Positions 54,300 to 63,624 of a stretch of 64,000 nucleotides of DNA are shown piece by piece. Location of the stretch: assembly GCF_013393905.1 (NCBI RefSeq), contig NZ_CP040272.1, positions 124,001-188,000 of the forward strand. Direction: 5' to 3'. A model generated the notes under the pieces. The model made no database searches. It was not told the origin of the DNA and worked only from the letters and a program-made list of their open reading frames with translations. Source of the stretch: Nostoc sp. C052 (GTDB lineage: Bacteria; Cyanobacteriota; Cyanobacteriia; Cyanobacteriales; Nostocaceae). Position numbers and translations under genes: made by a program. Every line of letters begins with the position of its first letter. Position 1 is the first letter of the stretch.

Positions 54300-54740
54300 G
54301 GAGGGAACAGGGAAGAAGAGAATATATACTCAATACGGTTTGGTTAAGGTTTTTTGTTGAAAATTATGGATTGTAAAGACTCGATAAATCGCCGTCAATA
54401 CGAAAGACTGATTATTGTAGAGATGGCGATTCATCGCGTCTCTTTCCTTAACAGAATAGTATTAGATATGTACTGAGTTTTGTCAAAAATCAAATATGAG
54501 TCCTATTATATATATACTTTTAAAAGATTAGTTTTATAAGCAAAGTTTGCAATATAATAAATCTATATATTTAGTCAATTAATAAGTTTTATAACCAGCC
54601 AAGATTCAAAAAAAATACAGTTATAAATTATTCCTGAAGATAGAAGCGCTCGCGATCTAATTATTTCTCTAGAGCGATTTGCAAAGTCAATTGATCGTCA
54701 GAAAATATTTCTATAAACTCTTGATATTACAAACACTTCT
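54300..54740. other. Intergenic region with a MITE-like repeat
   Basis: The family B element at 54331-54463 occupies the left third. The remaining AT-rich part is the presumed promoter region of the GH13 gene; no gene is seen. Confidence 0.55.
54331..54463. repeat. MITE-like repeat, family B copy 2
   Basis: The left end CAATACGGTTTGGTTAAGG is inverse to the right end ...CCTTAACAGAATAGTATT. The core contains GACTCGATAAATCGCCGTC and GATGGCGATTCATCGCGTCTC, that is two arms of the family core with extra sequence between them. Confidence 0.7.
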
Positions 54741-56399
54741 ATGGCAAAGCCAATTGAATTTAATTTATTTGCACCTTACAACAAAGGTGCTGCATTAATT
54801 GGTTCTTTTTCTGATTGGCAAGAAATTCCAATGAAAAGAGGTGATGATGGTTATTTCCGCACAAGTGTTGAGCTAGAAGATGGCGTTTATAAATATAAAT
54901 TCCGCGTTCAGTCAAATTCATGGTTTTTTGAACCAGAACAATGGGTTGATGTCACAGATCCCTGTGCAACTGATATAGATGAACTGAGTGGAAAAGATGA
55001 TGGTGTTATCCATGTCAAAGATGGCGAAAGAATTACCGATACTTATGTTTGGCAACATGATGATAAGCCTTTACCTGCTGACCACGAATTAGTAATTTAT
55101 GAATTACACGTCGGTGACTTTTCTGGTGGCGAGGATGATCCTTATGCACGAGGTAAGTATAAACACGTCGTTGAAAAGTTAGATTATTTGTGTGAACTAG
55201 GAATCAACGCCCTTGAGTTGATGCCACTTAAAGAATATCCTGGTGATTATAGCTGGGGTTATAACCCGCGTCACTTTTTCGCAACAGAATCAAGTTATGG
55301 TTCGACTGCTGAGTTGAAAAAATTGATTGATGAGTGTCACTCTAGAGGTATTCGTGTAATTATCGACGGAATTTATAACCACTCAGAAGCATCTGCACCC
55401 TTAACACAAATTGACCACGATTATTGGTATCATCACGAACCTCGTGACCCTGATAATAACTGGGGACCTGAATTTAATTACGAACATTATGATGAAAAAT
55501 TAGATATTAAGCCAGCCTGGAAATTTATTGGTGAGACAATCCGTTTTTGGATTGAGGAGTATCACCTTGATGGTATTCGCTATGATGCGGCGCGGCAAAT
55601 TGCTAACTACGATTTTATGCACTGGATTGTTCAGGAAGCCAAAAAAACTGCTGGCGCGAAGCCTTTTTATAATGTTGCTGAACACATTCCTGAAACTACC
55701 AGCATTACCAATGTCGATGGGCCAATGGATGGTTGCTGGCATGATAGTTTTTATCACTGCATTCTAGAACATATCTGCGGTGATACATTTGATCTAGAGC
55801 GTCTAAAAGATGTCATTGACTGCAAACGCCAAGGTTTCTTGGGTGCCACTAATGTAGTCAATTACCTCACTAACCACGACCATAACCATATTATGGTTGA
55901 GTTGGGGAACCGTGAGATTTTTGACGAAGAGGCCTTTAGACGGGCTAAATTAGGAGTAGCTATCCTAATGACTGCTGTGGGCGTACCTCTGATTTGGATG
56001 GGAGAGGAATTTGGTGAGTATAAACCTAAACAACCCGAATCATCAAAAATTGATTGGACACTGTTAGGGAATGATTTAAATCGGAGTTTATTTGAATCCT
56101 ACAAAGGACTAACCAACCTGCGTAAAAGTAATCACGCTCTTTACACAGAAAATCTTGATTTTATCCACGAAAATGCCGATGCGAAGGTATTAGCTTATAC
56201 TCGTTGGAATGATGAAGGTTCTCGTGTAGTCGTCATAGCAAATTTCTCAGAAAACTTCCTAGCTGGCTATCATGTTCCTAACTTTCCAAGTGCTGGTACA
56301 TGGCACGAGTGGACAGGTAATTATGATGTCGAAGCTGGTGATGATGGCATCATCATAGACTTGGGCCCATACGAAGCTAAAGTGTTTGTATGGCAGTAA
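54741..56399 (+). CDS. GH13 alpha-amylase-family enzyme with CBM48
   Basis: 552 aa. The N-terminal ~95 residues are an Early-set/CBM48 domain (IEFNLFAPYNKGAALIGSFSDWQ). A (beta/alpha)8 barrel follows with LVIYELHVGDF, NALELMPLKEYPGDYSWGYNP, VIIDGIYNHS, the nucleophile D282 in LDGIRYDAA, acid/base E314 in NVAEHIP and D380 in YLTNHDHNH. A C-terminal beta domain ends LGPYEAKVFVW. The layout resembles malto-oligosyltrehalose hydrolase or glycogen-branching-like enzymes; no treY neighbour supports trehalose synthesis, so the bond specificity is left open. A terminator follows. Confidence 0.88.
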   Translation: MAKPIEFNLFAPYNKGAALIGSFSDWQEIPMKRGDDGYFRTSVELEDGVYKYKFRVQSNSWFFEPEQWVDVTDPCATDIDELSGKDDGVIHVKDGERITDTYVWQHDDKPLPADHELVIYELHVGDFSGGEDDPYARGKYKHVVEKLDYLCELGINALELMPLKEYPGDYSWGYNPRHFFATESSYGSTAELKKLIDECHSRGIRVIIDGIYNHSEASAPLTQIDHDYWYHHEPRDPDNNWGPEFNYEHYDEKLDIKPAWKFIGETIRFWIEEYHLDGIRYDAARQIANYDFMHWIVQEAKKTAGAKPFYNVAEHIPETTSITNVDGPMDGCWHDSFYHCILEHICGDTFDLERLKDVIDCKRQGFLGATNVVNYLTNHDHNHIMVELGNREIFDEEAFRRAKLGVAILMTAVGVPLIWMGEEFGEYKPKQPESSKIDWTLLGNDLNRSLFESYKGLTNLRKSNHALYTENLDFIHENADAKVLAYTRWNDEGSRVVVIANFSENFLAGYHVPNFPSAGTWHEWTGNYDVEAGDDGIIIDLGPYEAKVFVWQ

Positions 56400-56440
56400 T
56401 GATATACACTACCACTGAGTCAGTAGTTTAATAGCAAAAT

Positions 56441-56469
56441 AAAAAGGGGAAAGATATTTCCCCTTTTTT
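56441..56469 (+). terminator. Rho-independent terminator of the GH13 gene
   Basis: AAAAAGGGGAAA pairs with TTTCCCCTTTTTT over a four-base loop, ending in a T run, 42 bases after the GH13 stop. Confidence 0.85.
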
Positions 56470-56600
56470 AGTTATTATTTTAATTTTCCTACAGGCTAAT
56501 TACAAATTTGTCAAGTTAAAAATAAGCTGTTTTAAAAATTCATAGGTTTGTGTTACACTTTTGAGTTGAAGTGCGTATATAAAATGGCCAGAGCATCCCC

Positions 56601-57659
56601 ATGCACAACAAGTTATTTAATAGCAATATCGATAACGCTAACATTGAGAACGATCGCATTTTATTAACTCCCAATGAAATTAAATCAAAATTACCTTTAA
56701 CACAATTAGCCGAACAAAGAGTTTTAGGATATAGGCAGGAAATAGAAGATATTCTGGATTTTCAAGATCGCCGAAAATTTATAGTAGTTGGCCCATGCTC
56801 AATTCACGACCCAAAAGCAGCGCTTGAATATTCCGAGAGGTTGAAAATATTATCCGATCGAGTTCAAGATAAACTGCTATTAATTATGCGAGTTTACTTT
56901 GAAAAACCAAGAACAACCGTCGGCTGGAAAGGATTAATTAACGATCCAGATATGGATGATTCTTTTCATGTAGAGAATGGTTTATTAATCGCGCGGGATC
57001 TATTATTAAAAATTACAGAGTTGGGATTACCTGCTGGCACAGAAGCACTAGATCCAATTATACCTCAATATATTAGTGAACTGATTACATGGTCTGCCAT
57101 TGGGGCACGCACGACCGAATCACAAACTCACCGCGAAATGGCAAGTGGGCTTTCGATGCCTGTAGGGTTTAAAAATGGTACTGACGGCAATATTCAAGTA
57201 GCTTTGAATGCCCTAGAATCGGCTGGAAATCCACATAACTTTCTGGGAATTAATCAAAATGGGCAGGTCAGTGTCTTTCAAACTAAAGGTAATAGCTACG
57301 GTCACGTAATTTTAAGGGGTGGTAGTCAACCCAATTTTGATCCGGCAAATGTCAAACTTGTAGAAGAGAAATTAAAACAGGCAAAGTTACCACCAAGAAT
57401 TGTTATCGACTGTAGTCACGGAAATACCAATAAAGATTATAAATTACAAGGTGCTGTGTTAGAAAATATTGTTCAGCAAATAGTGGATGGGAATACATCA
57501 ATAGTTGGCATGATGTTGGAATCACATTTGTATGAAGGCGGCCAACCAATTACTGGTAAACAAGAAGAATTAAAATATGGTGTTTCTGTAACTGACAAAT
57601 GTATTGGCTGGGAAGAAACCGAAGAAATTATTTTGGCTGCTCACGAAAAACTTAATTGA
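56601..57659 (+). CDS. aroG: 3-deoxy-7-phosphoheptulonate (DAHP) synthase, AroG type
   Basis: 352 aa, class I alpha. Motifs: FIVVGPCSIHDPKAALEYSERL, MRVYFEKPRTTVGWKG, GLPAGTEALDPI, GARTTESQTHREMASGLSMPVGFKNGTDG and VIDCSHGN. It condenses phosphoenolpyruvate with erythrose-4-phosphate, the entry into the shikimate pathway. The N-terminal extension found in feedback-regulated enzymes is present (NEIKSKLPLTQLAEQRV), so aromatic amino acid inhibition is likely but the effector is unknown. Confidence 0.95.
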   Translation: MHNKLFNSNIDNANIENDRILLTPNEIKSKLPLTQLAEQRVLGYRQEIEDILDFQDRRKFIVVGPCSIHDPKAALEYSERLKILSDRVQDKLLLIMRVYFEKPRTTVGWKGLINDPDMDDSFHVENGLLIARDLLLKITELGLPAGTEALDPIIPQYISELITWSAIGARTTESQTHREMASGLSMPVGFKNGTDGNIQVALNALESAGNPHNFLGINQNGQVSVFQTKGNSYGHVILRGGSQPNFDPANVKLVEEKLKQAKLPPRIVIDCSHGNTNKDYKLQGAVLENIVQQIVDGNTSIVGMMLESHLYEGGQPITGKQEELKYGVSVTDKCIGWEETEEIILAAHEKLN

Positions 57660-58026
57660 AGTAGACAGGAGGCAGGGGGCGTGAGGAGATTTCTCTGTAG
57701 AGGATTTCCCTCATTCCCAGTTGGAGACTGTGAATACCCGTCGTTGAGACACCGCCTCCCTCATATAATGTCTGGATAATTTGTTATTATTACCAGAGTC
57801 ATTGCAACCCTACACCCATTCCTTTATTTAAATATTTTTACGTTTTGTTGAGAAAGATCCAGGTAATGGATAGGTCAAGGGAAGGGGATTGAGAGGTGGG
57901 GTAAAACGTATGTCAGACACACATTTGAGCTTAAGTTGAGACCAATAGGTAATGCCGTGCCCCTAGTACTCACGCGCATTCATCCCACGCTCCGTCTATT
58001 GAGGCGTGGGACTTCTGCTGTTAGAG
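57660..58026. other. Intergenic region between convergent genes
   Basis: Contains a decayed CCCAGTTGGAGACTG half hairpin (about 57710-57735) related to the element at 16446 and the short dispersed repeat at 57928-57964. A short palindrome CCCACGCTCCGTC...GGCGTGGG (about 57984-58010) may end the porin transcript. No gene. Confidence 0.5.
57928..57964. repeat. Short dispersed repeat, copy 2
   Basis: GAGCTTAAGTTGAGACCAAT...CCGTGCCC; it matches the phrase at 16568-16605 with a few changes. Confidence 0.5.
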
Positions 58027-59664
58027 TTAAAAATCGAAGGTTGTGCGAATCACTCCTACATACTGGGTATCATTTCTACTATCGTTTTCTGGGTTGAGAA
58101 TCACCCAAAAACCAGGAGTAACTGAAATGTTGTCGTTCAAACGGTAACGATAAAATGCTTCGATATGATAAGCGTTGTTTCGTTCTTGACGGACATCACT
58201 GTTAGAGACATGGGGTGGTATCCCAAAGAGAATTCCTGGCAGATTGCCTCTACCACCCACATCGGGAAACGACACACCAATCGCCCCAAACCAGACATTG
58301 GCATTGTCACCATTGTTCACAAATAGAGAATCTGTTCCACCCCTACCATTGGAAATATCACTCAAACCAGAACTCTTGGCATTTGCCCAAATATATCCAC
58401 CCCAAGCGTGGACTTGGAAATTCGGGGAGAAGCGATAGTATCCCTGTGTGCCTACAATATCGTTGGAAGTAGCAATGTTGTTGCCAAAGGGAGCGTTTGA
58501 TAACACGCTACCCGTCCCAGCGGAGAGATCGATTACTCCAGCAGGGGTATAGCCATGAGAGTAAGCAACACCGATCGCTCCTTGCTTACCATAATAGGCT
58601 AAGTGCGCTAGGGCATTGTAGCCGCCATCAAACAAGCCGTTGCTCCCCGATGGCACATTGGGACTGTTTGCTAAATAGCCCAAGGTAAGAACCAAGTCTT
58701 TGGTGATGTTCCAGTTAGCGGCTGCACCGCCGCCACCTCGCCGGAATAAGGGACTATATGATCCAAATAATGAGGGAACCCCATTGCCGTCATCAGCGAT
58801 TGTGGCGGGAGTGATGGTGTTTGTAATATCCGTGTAACCAATGCCTGTAGGCCCAACAACGAAGTTAAGGGAATCACTGACTGGGAAGTAATAACGGATG
58901 TGGGGGACAAGAAGTGTATCGTTGCTGTCATAATCAAAGTTCAGGCGTGTCATACCTGTGCCTGTAGCTGCGGCAATTTGGCTTGCACCATTGGAATTCG
59001 CAAAGTTGCCAAATTCTAGCCGAACTCGCAATAAATCTTTGCCAGTGAAACTGCTCTCAAAGTTGAGACGACCCCGGTTTGCAAAGTAGAGATTTGATTC
59101 ATCGCGTTCCCGCTGCGGGTTGCCGGAGGCATCGCCACCAACTCTATTACCAAAGGTATCACTAATGGCGGTAATAATTTGAGCATTCAACCTAGTAGTT
59201 GTGGAAAACTGCTGCGCCTCCAATGTTGCTGTATGTGCCTCTACGGTATCTACTCGTCCACGCAGAGTTGTCAGTTCTGTGGCAAAGTCTTGCTGCAACT
59301 TTTGCAGCACTGCCAAATCTTGTTTATTAACTAAATCGCTAGTAGCTGTGGCAATTAACTCATTAATCCTATCCAAACAAGCATTTAAACCTGCGGCAAA
59401 CTCGTAACGGCTTAAAGCACGGTTCCCGCGATAGGTAGAATTGGGATAACCTGCAATACAGCCGTAGCGTTCAACCAGTGATTGCAATGCACCAAACGCC
59501 CAATCAGTTGGTTGTACATCAGAAAACTGAGAAACAGAATTGACTTGTCCCTGCAAATTTCTATTCGTATCTGCTGCGTTAGAGTTATCTTCTGGAGGTG
59601 CTGCCCAAACTGCTGGAATTGCCAAAAATAGAAGAAAAGAACTATAAAAAAGAGTTTTGATCAT
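58027..59664 (-). CDS. Outer-membrane porin with SLH domain (OprB/iron uptake type)
   Basis: 545 aa. A signal peptide (FLLFLAIPAVWAAPP) is followed by an SLH domain (about 45-100: FSDVQPTDWAFGALQSLVERYGCIAGYPNSTYRGNRALSRYEF) that anchors to the peptidoglycan-linked polymer. A coiled coil of about 40 residues comes next and then an OprB-type beta-barrel rich in alternating strands, ending with the aromatic TTFDF typical of outer-membrane insertion. This is the standard cyanobacterial porin layout, proposed to pass inorganic ions such as iron. No regulatory box was identified. Confidence 0.92.
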   Translation of the reverse strand: MIKTLFYSSFLLFLAIPAVWAAPPEDNSNAADTNRNLQGQVNSVSQFSDVQPTDWAFGALQSLVERYGCIAGYPNSTYRGNRALSRYEFAAGLNACLDRINELIATATSDLVNKQDLAVLQKLQQDFATELTTLRGRVDTVEAHTATLEAQQFSTTTRLNAQIITAISDTFGNRVGGDASGNPQRERDESNLYFANRGRLNFESSFTGKDLLRVRLEFGNFANSNGASQIAAATGTGMTRLNFDYDSNDTLLVPHIRYYFPVSDSLNFVVGPTGIGYTDITNTITPATIADDGNGVPSLFGSYSPLFRRGGGGAAANWNITKDLVLTLGYLANSPNVPSGSNGLFDGGYNALAHLAYYGKQGAIGVAYSHGYTPAGVIDLSAGTGSVLSNAPFGNNIATSNDIVGTQGYYRFSPNFQVHAWGGYIWANAKSSGLSDISNGRGGTDSLFVNNGDNANVWFGAIGVSFPDVGGRGNLPGILFGIPPHVSNSDVRQERNNAYHIEAFYRYRLNDNISVTPGFWVILNPENDSRNDTQYVGVIRTTFDF

Positions 59665-59778
59665 CGACTTGTGATTTGAAAATGGTTGAATTCTGACTTG
59701 GTAACGAAAGAGATTACACTCGAACCAAAGCTTTCAGCTTACGAGCTAATCTACATATTTTGAGCTAAGGTTTTAGAT

Positions 59779-59881
59779 CAATACGCTTGGGTTAAGGGCT
59801 ACTGGCAACAATTTTGGGTTTTCGAGACGCGATAAATCGCCGTCTCTACAAGTGTTTTGTTGCTCATTCTGAACTGTATTG
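59779..59881. repeat. MITE-like repeat, family B copy 3
   Basis: CAATACGCTTGGGTTAAGG at the left and ...TTCTGAACTGTATTG at the right, with the GAGACGCGATAAATCGCCGTCTC core identical to copy 1. It ends 14 bases from the stop of the oxidoreductase gene. Confidence 0.75.
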
Positions 59882-59894
59882 AGTTTTAGGTCAC

Positions 59895-60941
59895 TTAAAG
59901 CAACGCTATAACTTTTTGCTCATTGCTGCTTTTAATAGCTGCTTCTATAATTCGCATTACATTAATTCCGTCTTCGGCAGTAACAGCAATTGGCTGATTA
60001 TTAGCAATGGATTTGTACACTGCATCGTAATAACCTAAATAACTGCCCTGTGAGCTTTTAACTTTTTCCCGAATTACTTTGGTGTCTTTTTCGGTATGAA
60101 GTAAGCCATATTCACTTTCTGGCTCTGTATACCAATCAAGTGTATTAGGCTTCATCCCCGCGACTAAATACTCTTCTTGTTTATCGGCTCTGCTTTTAAG
60201 AAAAGAACCATGAGTGCCATGTATGATATACGCTGGCGCAGGTTCACGCACAAGGAAACTTGCTTTTAATTTGACGCGCAGTTTGTCGTAGTATAGTACC
60301 AACTCAAAATAATCATCTACCCGCGATCGCACTCTTGTGATGCGGATGTCTGCAAAAATAGCATCAGGCATCCCAAATAAATGCAAAGCTTGGTCTATTA
60401 AGTGCGGCCCTAAATTATTTAATGTTCCTGCCCCCGGACTTGGAACTTCTACATGTTGTTTATGACTGAGGGTTGGTTTATATCTTTGAAATTGAAATTC
60501 TGCTTCAATAATATCACCTAATAAGCCTTCCTGAACAATTTTTTTGACTGTTTTAAAATCACTATCCCACCTGCGGTTTTGATATACAGATAATTTCTTT
60601 CCCTGTTTTTGTGCCAATTCTTTGAGATTTTGCGCTTCTGCTACTGTTGTAGTAAATGCTTTTTCGACCACTACATGTTTATCTGCAAGCAATGCCTGTT
60701 TAGCATAATCATAATGGGTATAAGTGGGTGTATTTACGACCACCAACATTAATTGCTCATCTGCTAACAATGCTTCTAAAGAAGGATAGCTTTTTACATC
60801 AGGATAATGTTGCTGTATCAGCTTTTTGCTTCTTTCCCAAGAACCGGTTAATTTAAATCCGGGATGCAAATCAATAAACGGCGCATGAAATACCATGCCG
60901 GATAAACCAGATGAACAAAGAGCCGTATTGATAGTTTCCAT
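59895..60941 (-). CDS. Gfo/Idh/MocA-family oxidoreductase
   Basis: 348 aa. The N-terminal Rossmann fold is somewhat degenerate at the dinucleotide loop (CSSGLSGMVFHAPFI) and has the family VVNTPTYTHYDYAKQALLADKHVVVEKAFTTTVAEA, with the EKP-like active-site lysine in VEKAF. The C-terminal substrate domain includes GTLNNLGPHLIDQALHLFG. It resembles scyllo-inositol or related sugar NADP dehydrogenases (YdgJ group). It follows the sugar transport genes on the same strand, consistent with first-step catabolism of the imported compound; the exact substrate is inferred only. Confidence 0.88.
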   Translation of the reverse strand: METINTALCSSGLSGMVFHAPFIDLHPGFKLTGSWERSKKLIQQHYPDVKSYPSLEALLADEQLMLVVVNTPTYTHYDYAKQALLADKHVVVEKAFTTTVAEAQNLKELAQKQGKKLSVYQNRRWDSDFKTVKKIVQEGLLGDIIEAEFQFQRYKPTLSHKQHVEVPSPGAGTLNNLGPHLIDQALHLFGMPDAIFADIRITRVRSRVDDYFELVLYYDKLRVKLKASFLVREPAPAYIIHGTHGSFLKSRADKQEEYLVAGMKPNTLDWYTEPESEYGLLHTEKDTKVIREKVKSSQGSYLGYYDAVYKSIANNQPIAVTAEDGINVMRIIEAAIKSSNEQKVIALL

Positions 60942-61107
60942 CTTTTTCGTGATTGCCTGAAGCGAGAATTTTTATTTAATTGTTATCTGAGATTTTGCTA
61001 TGGGATGTAGGCTCACTGAAGACAGCAGGGGAGGTAGGGGGGAGAGAAAATACCTCTCCGACTCTACAAATTACGAATTATGTGTAGCAATACTAGATCG
61101 ATGTCAA

Positions 61108-62508
61108 TTACATGTGTTCTAACTCAATTCCTTTGGTTTCTTTAATAAAAAAGAGAATGAAAAAGAATGAGGTAGCTGCTGCAATTGTATAGAGTCCATA
61201 GGCAGAACCTAGACCGAAATATTGCAGTATGGGAGGAAATGTTGTGGAAATCACGAAATTCGCCACCCATTGTATGGCAGCAGCAATCGAAAGTGCGGCG
61301 GCTCGAATTTTGTTATTAAACATTTCTCCCAACAATACCCAAACCACTGGTCCCCAGGAGAAGCCGAAGCAAAAGACGTAGAGGTTGGCTGCAATCAGAG
61401 CCAGAGTCCCAGCGCTGCCGGTAAGATTGGGGTTTCCAGCAGCATCAAGGGGAGCATTACCAAAAAGATAAGCCATCGTCCCCAAGGTCAAGGTCATGCC
61501 AATCGACCCTACTATAAGTAAGGGCTTGCGACCAAATCGATCCACGAAGGCGATCGCAATCAGTGTTGTAATAATGTTGACGGCTCCTGTAATCACCGTG
61601 ATTGATAGGGAATCTTTTTCGGAAAATCCGACAGCCCGCCACAAAACGCTGCTGTAGTAAAAGATTACATTAATCCCAACAAATTGCTGTAATACAGATA
61701 AGCCTATTCCTATCCAAACAATGGGCAAGAGTCCGCCACTTCTGCTTAAGAGGTCAGAAAACCTGGGTTGGCGTTCGCGAAGCACGGTCTGGCGAATTTC
61801 TTCGATTTTTGGTAGCACATCGCCCCCTAAAATCTTGGTCAGAACGTTAACAGCTTCAGATTCTCGTCCTTTGGCAACCAAATAACGGGGAGATTCAGGA
61901 ATTGTTAAAGCTACCATCCCGTAGAATACTGCTGGTGGGACTGCTGTCCAAAACATCCAGCGCCAAGCTGCAACCCCAAACAAAAACGGCGAGTCTGCTG
62001 AACCTGCTGACGTAGCGATAAAGTAGTCGCTCAATAAGGCGACGAAAATTCCGACTACGATCGCTAATTGTTGCAGAGATCCTAACCTTCCTCGCAAATG
62101 GGTGGGAGAACATTCGGCAATGTAAGCTGGCGCGATGACGCTAGCAACACCGATGCCAATCCCACCCAATACTCGCCAAAAGATAAAATCCCAGATTGTG
62201 AAGGCAAACCCAGAGCCGATCGCACTGATAGTAAACAACGCCGAAGCAACCACCATTGCGTTGACTCGACCATAACGATCTGCAATCTGTCCGGCAAAGA
62301 AGGCTCCAACAGCAGAACCCAGCAACGCTAGGGACACTGCCAGCCCTGTTACCCAACTACTGGTATTAAAAGCTTTTGCTAGAGATAAAACCGCGCCGTT
62401 GATTACAGCAGTATCAAAACCGAACAGAAAGCCGCCGAGGGCCGCAGCCCCAGCAATCAAAATCACATAAAAGGTGTTGGATTTGCGACGAATAGTAGTA
62501 GATGACAT
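61108..62508 (-). CDS. MFS sugar porter
   Basis: 466 aa with 12 predicted membrane helices. Sugar-porter signatures: AALGGFLFGFDTAVINGAV (helix 1), GQIADRYGRVNAM, R-(G)-R-(L) in THLRGRLGSLQQL, PESPRYLVAKGRESEA after helix 6, QQFVGINVIFYYS, DRFGRKPLLIVGS and a terminal KETKGIELEHM (the PETKG-like motif). It should import a hexose or polyol by proton symport. It sits between an ABC sugar permease and an oxidoreductase, giving two uptake routes in one cluster. Confidence 0.93.
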   Translation of the reverse strand: MSSTTIRRKSNTFYVILIAGAAALGGFLFGFDTAVINGAVLSLAKAFNTSSWVTGLAVSLALLGSAVGAFFAGQIADRYGRVNAMVVASALFTISAIGSGFAFTIWDFIFWRVLGGIGIGVASVIAPAYIAECSPTHLRGRLGSLQQLAIVVGIFVALLSDYFIATSAGSADSPFLFGVAAWRWMFWTAVPPAVFYGMVALTIPESPRYLVAKGRESEAVNVLTKILGGDVLPKIEEIRQTVLRERQPRFSDLLSRSGGLLPIVWIGIGLSVLQQFVGINVIFYYSSVLWRAVGFSEKDSLSITVITGAVNIITTLIAIAFVDRFGRKPLLIVGSIGMTLTLGTMAYLFGNAPLDAAGNPNLTGSAGTLALIAANLYVFCFGFSWGPVVWVLLGEMFNNKIRAAALSIAAAIQWVANFVISTTFPPILQYFGLGSAYGLYTIAAATSFFFILFFIKETKGIELEHM

Positions 62509-62625
62509 AGTTTATATATTGGGAATTGGGAATTGGGCAAGGGAACAGGGAGCAGAGAGCAGGGGGGAAGAGGTAATTCTTCATTCTCCCCCTTGCACCC
62601 TGCACCCTGCCCCTCTGCCTCTTTC

Positions 62626-63624
62626 TCAGCGTCTAGAACGTCTGCGTAACCGATCGATCATTACTGCCAAAATAATTACTAGTCCTTTGACGACTAGTTG
62701 CCAGAAGTAAGATAGGTTCAACAAGGTTAAACCGTTATTGAGAATCGCAATAATCAATGCACCTAGAAGTGTGCCGCCAATGGTACCAATACCACCTGTA
62801 AAGCTGGTTCCACCTAAAATAACAGCTGCGATCGCATCTAATTCATAACCCTGACCTAATACGCCACTGGCACTATAAAGGCGGCTGGCGCTCATGATTC
62901 CTCCTAAGCCTGCCAGTAATCCGCTAATACCATAGACGAATAGCAACACCCGATTAACTTTAATCCCAGTTAATCTCGCTGCCCGTTCGTTACCACCAAC
63001 TGCATATATCTGCACTCCTAAAACAGTTTGCCGCAGGACAAACCAGCTAGCGATCACAGTCAGTAGCGCAATGATTACTAGCCACGGCAGAGGGCCAACA
63101 TAACTATTACCCACCCAAGCAAAATTTATGTCACGGTTAATTAGCGTTGTCCCCTTGGCAATCAAGAAGCCCACACCCCGCAAGGCGGTAAGTGAACCCA
63201 AGGTGACAATAAAAGGTGGCACATCCAAAAAGGTAATCAGCGCACCGTTGAGTAAACCTAAAAGCAATCCTGCCAACAACGCCGCAGGTACGGCTGCCCA
63301 ACTTAAAGCCGGCAGTAGCGATACCAGCAATGCAACTACCGCAGAAACAGCCAATATTGATCCAACGGAAAGGTCAATACCTCCGGTGAGAATTACAAAG
63401 GTCATTCCTGTCGCCAGCACAATATTAATTGATGCCTGACGCAAGATATTGACGATGTTACCACCGGTGAGGAAGTTGGGAGAAAGGAATGCAAATAAGA
63501 TGCAGATAATTACTAAGATTGGCAGAATACCCGCAACTTCCAAGAGAGTGCTGATTGATTTCCGGTTGCGGGCTGCGGGATTGTTGGCTGATTTATTGAT
63601 AGGCGGTCTGACTGTCTGACTCAT
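62626..63624 (-). CDS. RbsC-type sugar ABC transporter permease
   Basis: 332 aa with about 8-10 hydrophobic helices. Motifs: NIVNILRQASINIVLATGMTFVILTGGIDLSVGSILA, GALITFLDVPPFIVTLGSLTALRGVGFL, VYAVGGNERAARLTGI-like (here IYAVGGNERAARLTGI) and ILGGTSFTGGIGTIGGTLLGALII. These are typical of ribose/xylose/inositol (CUT2) permeases. Its ATG overlaps the ATPase stop by four bases (ATGA on the minus strand), which suggests coupled translation. Confidence 0.93.
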   Translation of the reverse strand: MSQTVRPPINKSANNPAARNRKSISTLLEVAGILPILVIICILFAFLSPNFLTGGNIVNILRQASINIVLATGMTFVILTGGIDLSVGSILAVSAVVALLVSLLPALSWAAVPAALLAGLLLGLLNGALITFLDVPPFIVTLGSLTALRGVGFLIAKGTTLINRDINFAWVGNSYVGPLPWLVIIALLTVIASWFVLRQTVLGVQIYAVGGNERAARLTGIKVNRVLLFVYGISGLLAGLGGIMSASRLYSASGVLGQGYELDAIAAVILGGTSFTGGIGTIGGTLLGALIIAILNNGLTLLNLSYFWQLVVKGLVIILAVMIDRLRRRSRR

